Shown here: one piece after another, positions 1-7,641 of the stretch
How positions within the stretch are numbered: position 1 is the stretch's first letter
How the letters are laid out: each line of letters starts with the position of its first letter
Origin: an uncultured Eubacteriales bacterium
GTDB lineage: Bacteria > Bacillota > Clostridia > Lachnospirales > Lachnospiraceae
Direction: 5' to 3'
Assembly: GCA_949292725.1 (NCBI GenBank)
Contig: CASFAQ010000003.1
Coordinates: 1-44,933, forward strand
Length of the DNA: 44,933 nt
The notes under the pieces: model-generated
The model's database searches: none
The model's input: the letters and a program-made list of their open reading frames with translations, nothing else
What the model was told of the DNA's origin: nothing
Position numbers and translations under genes: made by a program

Positions 1-2571
1 TTCTGATGTTCCTGATGCACTAACCGTCTTCAGGCTAGGTAACTGACCTGACGTAGTCTCCCAACCGGTCATTCCAATATGATATCTCTGATCTGCCGAC
101 TGCATGCCCTTCCACTTGTCGCCTACACCAGGCATATCATTATTGTAAGTATCGTATATTTCCTGATCAAAGGCAATCGCATCTTCGCATGCCTTCTTAT
201 ATGTATTGGCAACCGTAAGATTCTTCTCTGCATACTTCTGATTGAGAGCTGCATATATCTGAATCTTAATAACATTAGGAACTGCCATTGCCGGATAATA
301 TACAAGCTGGTAGAATGCTGCCTGAAGGTCGTCAGGGACCTGTGCCTTAAGAGCTTCTGCCCTCTCCATTATTTCGTTACATTTGATAAGCATATCCTGA
401 GCTTCACTGTAGTTATCAACACTGAACATATCCGTACATGAATCAGCAGTGTTATAAAGCAGATGCTCAACCTTTCTTGATGTCTCAAGATCAAGGTAAT
501 CGTCTATAAGCTGAATTGCCTCATCTAACTGGTCATCACTAAGTCCCGAACCATCAGCCTTTCCAAACTGCTCCCTGATCCACTGTTCCTTATACTCATC
601 AAGCTTTTCGTTACCGTTAACTCCCCACTTTTCGTAGTCATATCCAAGATCTAAGAAATACGAAATATTGTATTCCATAGGCTTAAGGTCACCGACATTA
701 ACGATCCACACATCATCAATTCCATAGTCGTATGCAACAGACATCTGATCCCATATCTTAGATATCTGCGCAGTCTGTATCCATGTATATGATTTCGGTC
801 CTCCAACGTAGTCAAAATGATAATACATTCCAAGACCGCCAACCTTCTCCTGCTGGTCTACAGTAGGAAGCGTACGAAGGTATGCCCAGTTATCATCTGC
901 AAACATTGCGATCGTATCCTTCATACATTCCTGATCATACAGTGCGCCCTCATTCCATGCATTCTCAACTTCCTTATAGATAACGAGCTGGGTAGGATTC
1001 GTATCTCCTTCCTCACTGAGAATATTCTTCTGCTGGGTAATGATGTGATTAAGAAGCTGAGCATATTTCGGAGGATTATCCGATGCCGGAAGCGATGAAT
1101 CCGCTTCACCTCTCATACCCACGGTACAGATGTTTTCAAATCCACCGTTTCTCTTTACTCCGTCTCTCCAGAAGTTTTCTATGGCTGTGTTAACCTTTTC
1201 GTTATATTTATCCTCTGTCGGAAGGTTATAGCTGTTCCATGCATTGGCAGAGCTAAGCGTTAACGTTCCCTTATACTGGCCATATTCCTGACCCCACTCA
1301 TTACCTGCCCTGTAAAGAGGTTCATGATGGGATGTTCCCATAACGATTCCATACTGGTCAGCAAGCTTTGCATTGGCAAGGGTATCATCACTTGCCCCGC
1401 CGTCTGTTCCGTCCTTGCTGAACTCATTGCCCCACATTGCAGGCCAGAGATAATCTCCCTTGAGACGTAATATCAATTCAAATACATGCGCATAGAACTT
1501 ATGATTTCTTCCACCATACTTGTTATCAGTCCATGATGTAAGTGAAGGCGCCTCATCATTAAGGAATATACCTCTGTATTTTACGGAAGGCTCCTTTGAG
1601 GTGACATTGATCTCCACACCGCTAAGATCCACTCTCTGCTGTACTGCAGGCGTTATGTCAGCCCACCATACCCAAGGGGATACTCCCATGAGTTCGGATA
1701 TCCTGAAGATACCATATATGGTTCCGCGTTTATCGCTTCCTGCAATTACAAGAGCTTCATCGACTCCCGCAACAGGATTCTTAACCACCTGAAGCTTGTA
1801 GCATTCCCATTTTCCTTCAATATCTGAAACGTCAAGCCTGCCCTCTGATACAAGCTGATTGATAAGATCGTTTCCGTTATCGCCAATCGTTCCTGCTATA
1901 ATTGCCTTGCCGCTAAGCTGTGACTTGTCGGTAACAACCTGAAGTCCGTCCGGGCTTTCATTGGCAACACCTTCGTCATTAACACCAATTCCCGCAACTC
2001 TTGCCACATCAGACTTAAATGCCTCTGCAATCAGGCTGATACCATCATATTCGGAATCATTTGCATCAATGTACATCATAGCATTTGCTTTAGAATTGTC
2101 TATAATTGTAAACGGTTCCGGCGTAGGCGTAGGTACCGGTGTAGGATTAGCCGGCAATATATTTGTGCCGCTGTCAGTTGTGGCAGGCGCCTGCGTTACA
2201 GAGGCGCTCTTTTTCTTCTTTACCGTAACAGTACAATTAATTTTTTTCGTTTTCTTTCCGAGCTTATATACTGCTGTCACCTTTGCTTTACCTTTCTTTA
2301 ACCCTTTAATGGTTGCAAATGCCTTCTTACCCTTATTGGATTTCCTGGTAATCTTTACAACCTTTTTCTTATTGACCTTCCAGGTCACCTTTGCTTTCTT
2401 TTTGCCGTTCTTAAGCTTAATCTTATAAGTTTTTCCAACATTTATGGTTATCTTCTTTTTATTAAGCTTAGGCGCCTTTGCAGCGTCCGCAGTTGCAGGT
2501 GCATATACTATGCTTCCGGCAAGCATTGCAGCCGTACACAGGGCGGCAATAACCTTGTTCATTTTTTTCAT
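1..2571 (-). CDS. Secreted GH115 xylan alpha-1,2-glucuronidase (3' end outside window)
   Basis: The frame is open from an ATG at 2571 to the window edge (857 codons, no stop), so the C-terminus is missing. A perfect AAGGAGG lies just upstream of the ATG. Residues 1 to about 30 form a signal peptide, followed by a lysine-rich Ig-like module (about 34-115) that starts KAPKLNKKKITINVGKTYKI, then a Thr/Pro linker with PTPVPTPTPEP. The remainder reads as glycoside hydrolase family 115, with segments such as SPWVWWADITP, YRGIFLNDEAP, LKGDYLWPAMW, MGTSHHEPL, GMRGEADSSLP and FADDNWAYLRTLP. GH115 enzymes remove (4-O-methyl)glucuronic acid from xylan. It is the third gene of a minus-strand operon, 22 bp after an SGNH esterase, which fits coordinated deacetylation and deglucuronidation of xylan. 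The family call is from recognition of conserved segments, not a search. Confidence 0.88.
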   Translation of the reverse strand, partial: MKKMNKVIAALCTAAMLAGSIVYAPATADAAKAPKLNKKKITINVGKTYKIKLKNGKKKAKVTWKVNKKKVVKITRKSNKGKKAFATIKGLKKGKAKVTAVYKLGKKTKKINCTVTVKKKKSASVTQAPATTDSGTNILPANPTPVPTPTPEPFTIIDNSKANAMMYIDANDSEYDGISLIAEAFKSDVARVAGIGVNDEGVANESPDGLQVVTDKSQLSGKAIIAGTIGDNGNDLINQLVSEGRLDVSDIEGKWECYKLQVVKNPVAGVDEALVIAGSDKRGTIYGIFRISELMGVSPWVWWADITPAVQQRVDLSGVEINVTSKEPSVKYRGIFLNDEAPSLTSWTDNKYGGRNHKFYAHVFELILRLKGDYLWPAMWGNEFSKDGTDGGASDDTLANAKLADQYGIVMGTSHHEPLYRAGNEWGQEYGQYKGTLTLSSANAWNSYNLPTEDKYNEKVNTAIENFWRDGVKRNGGFENICTVGMRGEADSSLPASDNPPKYAQLLNHIITQQKNILSEEGDTNPTQLVIYKEVENAWNEGALYDQECMKDTIAMFADDNWAYLRTLPTVDQQEKVGGLGMYYHFDYVGGPKSYTWIQTAQISKIWDQMSVAYDYGIDDVWIVNVGDLKPMEYNISYFLDLGYDYEKWGVNGNEKLDEYKEQWIREQFGKADGSGLSDDQLDEAIQLIDDYLDLETSRKVEHLLYNTADSCTDMFSVDNYSEAQDMLIKCNEIMERAEALKAQVPDDLQAAFYQLVYYPAMAVPNVIKIQIYAALNQKYAEKNLTVANTYKKACEDAIAFDQEIYDTYNNDMPGVGDKWKGMQSADQRYHIGMTGWETTSGQLPSLKTVSASGTSE

Positions 2572-2593
2572 AATTATCCTCCTTCATAATATT

Positions 2594-4828
2594 TTATTTG
2601 AACATTGTTAAATCAATTGCATTAGCCATTACTTCATATCCATCATATGGATGAAGTCCGTCGTCATGTGTATAAGCCTCCAGAATGTTCTTCGGGTTGG
2701 CAGGATCTGCTACGGCGCTCTCAAAATCTATTATTCCGTCCATCTGGGAATCCGTACTTCTCATCCAGTTATTGATCATCGTCCTTACCTGTTCGGATGC
2801 TTCGCTGTAATAACTGCTTGTTCCAAATGGAAGAATAGGAGCTCCGTATACCTTGATCCCATTATCATGACAAAGCTTAACCATCTTCTGATACTCAGGA
2901 AGAAGCTGGCTGTATTTACTTGTATTTGAAAGACAGTTAAGATCATTTACTCCGAACAGGATGATACAGTACCCCACCCCGTCATGTTCCAGCAGATCTC
3001 TTTCGAATCTGTCCTTTCCGGCGTCCGTAGGATATGAACCCAGCATTGAATTGGCTCCGATTCCCTCGTTAATGACCGAAATATGCCTTGTGCTTTCATC
3101 TGCCTGAAGCCTTTTTGCAAAATAATCCACCCATCTGGTGTAGCTGTCCGGCTTCTTGCCAAGATATGACGCATCCGTTCCGTAACCGTCTGTTATGGAA
3201 TCCCCAAAGCATACAACCGCCTTACTTCCCTGCTCAGACCACATCGCAATGTCTGCAAGGAAGAACCAGCTTGTGGTAGTCTGATATGATGTAAATGTTT
3301 CTGTCGAAACATGATTGCCTGACATCTGATATGTGGTTGCCCTGGCTCCCCTGTGACCTGTTATATTACTTGACGGCGCCTGTCCGAAGTATGCGGATAT
3401 GGCAACATTATCAAGTGCGTTCACACTTATATTAATGGGATCCGTCTCTATAACCTTTCCTTTCGGAATCACAAAGGACTCATTTCCTCCCACCGTAACA
3501 ATGGTATCAGTTGAAGTATCTATGGTAGACTCATCAGCTTTTACCTGTTTTGCAATATGTAGCGAAACTATGCTGACGTCGCTCGTTCCGTACTGATTGG
3601 ACAGTCTGAGTTTAAGCCTGTTGCCACCTGTTGTAAGTTTTGCTATCTGACGCACCGTCGTACCGGCAAGCGCCATCTTAGGCATAGCATCGGCCGTTAT
3701 ATCACATTTCTCCTCTGCCGTTCCCCATGTGGTAACCCACGTATAGGATTCTTCCCCCGGTAAAGGTGTGGATGTGGGCGCGGGAACCGGAGTAGGCGTA
3801 GGAGCCGGCAGTTCAACAGTCACTTCACTTACCGTAACAGTATCTATCGCAGAACTGCTGTATGATATCTTCTTAATCTGAACTGCACATTCAGCTGAGG
3901 CTCCCGTTAATGTAAGCTCATAGCTCTGACCAAATGTCATGGGACTTATCTGATTGGACAGCTCCGTCCAGCCATCCCTGTCGGAAATCCATAACCGGAC
4001 ATCCGCGGATGCACTTCCATTTACGGTAACCCTAATAACGTCTCCCGCCTCATATGCGCCGTCAATTGGGATAAGCACGCCGTCTACGCTGTTGGCTGTA
4101 ATAACTCCGTTATCATCACAGCTTACAGTTCCGATACCACCGAGTACACTTGCCTCGTCAAGGTCAAGCTGTACCTTAACATCTTCTGTCACGGCCGGTG
4201 TAGCGGTCGGTTCATTCGCAGGCTTTGGTGTTTCGGTAATTTTTGGAGGGTCAGTTGACTCGGGAGCATCCGTAGCCGGGGTCTCCGGCTCCTCCGTGGC
4301 CGGTGTATCAGTCGTCGGTGTATCCGTGGCCGGCGTCTCTGTAGCCGGTGTATCCGTAGTCGGCACTTCAGTAACCGGTGCCTCTGTAACTTCATTATAC
4401 GGTTTATCAGTTCCGGCAGGAACTGCCGTGGCAGTCGTCATCACGGTTGCTTCTGCCTGCGGTATATCCGCTGCACTGACAACCGTCACCCTGCATTTAA
4501 GCTTCTTCTTACTGTCTTCATATCTGTAGACAGCGGTAATTACGGCTTTTCCTTCTCTTACTCCCCTGATCCTTGCAAGATTCTTCTTCCCTTTTGACCT
4601 CTTTTTCTCAATCTTGGCTACGGATCTGCGATTTGACTTCCATCTGATCTTTGAACCTTTCTTAGCATTTTTGACCTTTATCTTTACCGTCTTGCCTACA
4701 GGTATGGTCACCTTCTTTTTGCTAAGACCGGGTTTTTTAGCCGCACCGGTTGTCGGGACGTAGGAAAACGCCCCGACAACCAGTGCTAAAATACAGATAT
4801 AAGTCAATGTCTTTTTCATTCTTTTCAT
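2594..4828 (-). CDS. Secreted multidomain XynE-like SGNH/GDSL esterase with CBM-like insert
   Basis: 744 residues. Signal peptide at about 1-29 (hydrophobic core ICILALVVGAF), lysine-rich Ig-like module at about 32-117, a Thr/Pro/Glu linker at about 125-215 with five-residue repeats (TDTPA type), and a beta-rich domain at about 216-341 resembling a carbohydrate-binding module. A second TPTP linker leads to the catalytic part at about 362-744. SGNH blocks are all present: FGDSITDG with Ser544, NEGIG, GVND (626-629) and DDGLHP with Asp723/His726. The WVTTWGTAEE stretch before the core is typical of the XynE-like subfamily of presumed acetyl-xylan esterases. ATG start follows AAGGGG. It lies between its paralogue (36 bp upstream) and the GH115 gene (22 bp downstream). 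Specificity for xylan acetyl groups is inferred from family and neighbours; the CBM assignment is tentative. Confidence 0.85.
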   Translation of the reverse strand: MKRMKKTLTYICILALVVGAFSYVPTTGAAKKPGLSKKKVTIPVGKTVKIKVKNAKKGSKIRWKSNRRSVAKIEKKRSKGKKNLARIRGVREGKAVITAVYRYEDSKKKLKCRVTVVSAADIPQAEATVMTTATAVPAGTDKPYNEVTEAPVTEVPTTDTPATETPATDTPTTDTPATEEPETPATDAPESTDPPKITETPKPANEPTATPAVTEDVKVQLDLDEASVLGGIGTVSCDDNGVITANSVDGVLIPIDGAYEAGDVIRVTVNGSASADVRLWISDRDGWTELSNQISPMTFGQSYELTLTGASAECAVQIKKISYSSSAIDTVTVSEVTVELPAPTPTPVPAPTSTPLPGEESYTWVTTWGTAEEKCDITADAMPKMALAGTTVRQIAKLTTGGNRLKLRLSNQYGTSDVSIVSLHIAKQVKADESTIDTSTDTIVTVGGNESFVIPKGKVIETDPINISVNALDNVAISAYFGQAPSSNITGHRGARATTYQMSGNHVSTETFTSYQTTTSWFFLADIAMWSEQGSKAVVCFGDSITDGYGTDASYLGKKPDSYTRWVDYFAKRLQADESTRHISVINEGIGANSMLGSYPTDAGKDRFERDLLEHDGVGYCIILFGVNDLNCLSNTSKYSQLLPEYQKMVKLCHDNGIKVYGAPILPFGTSSYYSEASEQVRTMINNWMRSTDSQMDGIIDFESAVADPANPKNILEAYTHDDGLHPYDGYEVMANAIDLTMFK
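4265..4360 (-). repeat. 15-bp tandem coding repeat (Thr/Pro linker)
   Basis: In-frame imperfect tandem repeats of about 15 bp encode the TDTPA/TETPA/TDTPT/TEEPE series of the linker in the larger SGNH esterase. Such low-complexity linkers separate carbohydrate-active modules and commonly vary in copy number. The paralogous esterase has only a short unrepeated linker. Confidence 0.7.
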
Positions 4829-4864
4829 ATATGCAAACCCCTTATGAAATCAGATCAGATCATG

Positions 4865-6502
4865 TTACTGAAACATTGTCAAATCGATTGCATTAGCCAT
4901 TGCTTCGTATCCATCATATGGATGAAGTCCGTCATCATGCGTATACTCTTCCAGAATATTTATCGGATTTTCAGGATCGGCTACAGCGCTTTCGAAATCT
5001 ATTATTCCATCCAGTTCTGATTCCGGACTCCTCATCCAATCGTTGATCATCGTTCTTACCTGCTCGGATGCTTCGCTGTAATAGCTGCTTGTACCAAATG
5101 GAAGAATAGGCGCTCCGTATACCTTGATTCCGTTATCATGACAGAGCTGCACCATCTTCTCGTACTCCGGAAGAAGCTGAGCAAATTTACTTGTATCGGA
5201 AAGGGCGTTAAGATCGTTTACTCCAAACAAAATGATGCAGTATCCGACTCCATCATGCTCAAGAAGGTCTCTTGCGAATCTGTCCTTTCCGGCATCCGTA
5301 GGATACGCTCCCAACATTGAATTGGAACCTATACCCTCGTTGATTACTGATATATGCTTTGTTCCCTCATTAGCCTGAAGCCTTTTTGCAAAATAATCCA
5401 CCCATCTGGTGTAGCTGTCCGGCTTCTTGCCAAGATATGATGCATCCGTTCCGTAACCATCAGTGATTGAATCTCCGAAGCATACAACTGCCTTGCTTCC
5501 CTCCGGTGACATAAGCGATACGTCTGCAAGGAAATACCATGCTGTTGTTGTTGTTGGAGATGAAAATGTCTCCGTTGAAACTTCGTTGCCTGATACCTGA
5601 TATGTAGTTGCTCTGGCTCCCCTGTGACCCGTCATCTCACTTGCCGTTGTCGGTGCAGAGCCAAAATACATGGTCACGGCGATGTTCTCAAGAGCATTGA
5701 CACTGAAATCCACAGGATCCGTTTCAACGACCTCTCCTGCCGGAATAACTATCTCCTCTGATCCATATGCCTTAACCACGGTGTCTGTTGAAGTATCGAT
5801 TGTAGATGCATCAGCCTCTACCTGCTTCGCAAGATGCATGGAACGTATCACAACATCGCTCTTTCCGTACTGATTAGAGAGCCTGAGCTTCATCCGGTCT
5901 CCTGATGTTGTAACCCTGATGATCTGACGAACAGTCGTATCCTCAAGTGTCTGAGGCATGCTGTTCGGACTTGCGTTAAAGTTTTCCTCTGCCGTTCCCC
6001 ATGTCGTAACCCATGAATACTGAACCGTAACAGGGGTAGCGGTAGGCTCGGTCGGTACAGGTGTATTATTAATTGTACCGGTCGGTGCAGGCGTTACTGT
6101 CATATTAACCACAGACTGGGTCGGACTTGCGACAGGCTCAGCCTCCTGATTCCTTACAATTACCTTGCAGGAAAGAGTCTTTTTGGTCTTTCCAAGCACG
6201 TACTTTGCAGTTATCTTCGTGGTTCCCGCCTTAATTCCCTTAACCTTGGCAAATTTCTTAGTCTTTCTGGTAATCTTTGCAATCTTTTTTGATTTGGATT
6301 TCCAGGTTACCTTTGCTTTCTTCGAAGTGTTCTTAAGCTTTACGCTAACAGTCTTGCCAACATTTACCGCAACCTTCTTCTTAGCCATCTTAGGAGCCTT
6401 TGCGGCATATGCTCCATTAGGAACAAGAAGCGACAGCATCATTGCAAAACTGATAATAAGAGCGTTCAACTTTTTGATTTTGCTTAAATGATTCTTCTCC
6501 AC
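4865..6502 (-). CDS. Secreted XynE-like SGNH/GDSL esterase
   Basis: 545 residues from a GTG at 6502, preceded by GAGAGGAAG about 10 nt away; an ATG at 6510 is out of frame and stops after seven codons, which supports the GTG. Signal peptide at 1-33 (ends PNGAYA), lysine-rich Ig-like module at about 36-117, short Thr/Pro linker, then the XynE-like SGNH catalytic region at about 162-545. FGDSITDG puts the nucleophile at Ser345; NEGIG, GVND and DDGLHP blocks follow. The catalytic half is nearly identical to that of the next gene, but this copy lacks the long repeat linker and CBM-like domain. It is the promoter-proximal gene of the xylanolytic operon, divergent from the AraC-type regulator. Likely function is extracellular removal of acetyl groups from xylan or another acetylated glycan (inferred). 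Confidence 0.85.
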   Translation of the reverse strand: MEKNHLSKIKKLNALIISFAMMLSLLVPNGAYAAKAPKMAKKKVAVNVGKTVSVKLKNTSKKAKVTWKSKSKKIAKITRKTKKFAKVKGIKAGTTKITAKYVLGKTKKTLSCKVIVRNQEAEPVASPTQSVVNMTVTPAPTGTINNTPVPTEPTATPVTVQYSWVTTWGTAEENFNASPNSMPQTLEDTTVRQIIRVTTSGDRMKLRLSNQYGKSDVVIRSMHLAKQVEADASTIDTSTDTVVKAYGSEEIVIPAGEVVETDPVDFSVNALENIAVTMYFGSAPTTASEMTGHRGARATTYQVSGNEVSTETFSSPTTTTAWYFLADVSLMSPEGSKAVVCFGDSITDGYGTDASYLGKKPDSYTRWVDYFAKRLQANEGTKHISVINEGIGSNSMLGAYPTDAGKDRFARDLLEHDGVGYCIILFGVNDLNALSDTSKFAQLLPEYEKMVQLCHDNGIKVYGAPILPFGTSSYYSEASEQVRTMINDWMRSPESELDGIIDFESAVADPENPINILEEYTHDDGLHPYDGYEAMANAIDLTMFQ

Positions 6503-6544
6503 GTCTTCATACTTCCTCTCTTTTCAATATAATAGGTATTTATT

Positions 6545-6573
6545 ATTCTATCATATATATTTTTATTTAACAA
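6545..6573 (-). promoter_or_regulatory. Predicted sigma-A promoter of the esterase/GH115 operon
   Basis: On the minus strand TTGTTA, a 17-bp spacer and TAGAAT lie 43 bp upstream of the GTG of the first esterase. It sits immediately beside the direct repeat at 6580-6614, which would allow an AraC-type activator to contact polymerase at the -35. Confidence 0.55.
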
Positions 6574-6579
6574 TTATTA

Positions 6580-6614
6580 AATTCAAATGCATGTTTTTTT
6601 AATTAAAATGCAAG
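6580..6614. promoter_or_regulatory. Direct repeat, candidate AraC-family operator
   Basis: AATTCAAATGCATG (6580-6593) and AATTAAAATGCAAG (6601-6614) match at 12 of 14 positions and start 21 bp apart, two helical turns on one face. They lie between the divergent promoters of the esterase operon and the AraC-type gene. Tandem half-sites at this spacing are the usual arrangement for AraC-family dimers; binding here is inferred. Confidence 0.5.
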
Positions 6615-6620
6615 ATGTCC

Positions 6621-6649
6621 TTGATTATTTGCAAAGTTATTGCTAATAT
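6621..6649 (+). promoter_or_regulatory. Predicted sigma-A promoter of the AraC-family gene
   Basis: TTGATT, a 17-bp spacer and TAATAT precede the regulator's ATG by 39 bp. The -35 lies 7 bp after the second direct repeat, so autoregulation is plausible. Confidence 0.55.
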
Positions 6650-6688
6650 ATAGTCATAAGATTGAAATATTTACAAAGGAGCCTGCAT

Positions 6689-7564
6689 ATGAGATACGTA
6701 TATTCGGAGTATGACAATCCGCTTTCCACAGACTATTATTATGAGTGCTCATATTATGTACTGGATCACTATCCTACGGTACCTGCGCACACACATAACT
6801 ACTACGAGATTTACATATATCTTGCAGGATCCATCAAGATGCAGATTGAAGGGAATCTGTACGCAGTAAAAAAAGGAGATGTTGTAGTCATACCTCCTTA
6901 TACTATTCACCAGCTCATTTCACACGAAAAACCCGACGTCCCGTTCTACGAAAGGATCATTATGTACGTTTCCGAGGCGTGCCTGAAATCTTTCCAGTTT
7001 AACGAATACGGACTTCTAAGCTCACTGCATCTTGCCACAGAGAACAAGAGGTATCACTTCGCCATTAACGATCACCATGAGTATGAGACCATTTACAAAT
7101 GCATGCGTCAGATATACTATAACAGGGACTCTACACTTTACGGAGCACAGCTCATAAACAGAGCCAATATACTTAAGATGATGACGCTTATATGCCGTAA
7201 TATACACGAAGAACTAAAGCCTCAGGGAGTACTTCACACCAATCCTCTTGTAGAGAACATACTTTCATATATAAACAGCAATTACAGCGACGATATATCC
7301 ATGGACTCACTTGCAGAACATTTCTATGTTAACAAATCCACTCTTGCAAAAGAATTTAAGAACCAGACATCCCAGACCATACACAGTTATCTTATAATGA
7401 AAAGGGTAAATGTCGCCAAACAGGAGATGGCCAATGGGATTCCTCCTTCACAGGCATATCTGCTTACAGGCTTCAGGGAATATTCGACATTCTACCGGAC
7501 CTTTGTGAAATTCGAGGGAATATCTCCCAAGACCTTCTATCAGAACTGTCACGTTGCAGAATAA
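6689..7564 (+). CDS. AraC-family transcriptional regulator with N-terminal cupin
   Basis: 291 residues. The frame stays open upstream to a TTG at 6662, but AAAGGAG at 6675-6681 is correctly spaced (7 nt) for the ATG at 6689, giving MRYVYSEYDN. The N-terminal half is a cupin-type sugar-sensing domain (VPAHTHNYYEIYIYLAG, then KKGDVVVIPPYTIHQL). The C-terminal 100 residues carry two helix-turn-helix units, MDSLAEHFYVNKSTLAKEFK and GFREYSTFYRTFVKFEGISP, characteristic of AraC/XylS proteins. It is divergent from the secreted esterase/GH115 operon, so it probably activates that operon in response to a xylan-derived sugar. The ligand is not identifiable from sequence. Confidence 0.9.
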   Translation: MRYVYSEYDNPLSTDYYYECSYYVLDHYPTVPAHTHNYYEIYIYLAGSIKMQIEGNLYAVKKGDVVVIPPYTIHQLISHEKPDVPFYERIIMYVSEACLKSFQFNEYGLLSSLHLATENKRYHFAINDHHEYETIYKCMRQIYYNRDSTLYGAQLINRANILKMMTLICRNIHEELKPQGVLHTNPLVENILSYINSNYSDDISMDSLAEHFYVNKSTLAKEFKNQTSQTIHSYLIMKRVNVAKQEMANGIPPSQAYLLTGFREYSTFYRTFVKFEGISPKTFYQNCHVAE

Positions 7565-7589
7565 TATACACCTGATAACATACATACAA

Positions 7590-7621
7590 ATCCGGCAGGA
7601 ACGCATGACGTCCTGCCGGAT
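7590..7621. terminator. Bidirectional hairpin between the AraC gene and glgP
   Basis: A perfect 11-bp inverted repeat (ATCCGGCAGGA / TCCTGCCGGAT) with a 10-nt loop lies between the convergent ends of the AraC-type gene and glgP. T-rich tracts follow in both directions but are weak. Confidence 0.7.
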
Positions 7622-7641
7622 AATTATCTTTACGGTTATAT

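Noticed and set aside
3954..4529. 191-residue open frame on the plus strand opposite the esterase linker
   Set aside because: It is an antisense reading of the Thr/Pro repeat codons, with Val/Ser/Gly low complexity and no ribosome site.
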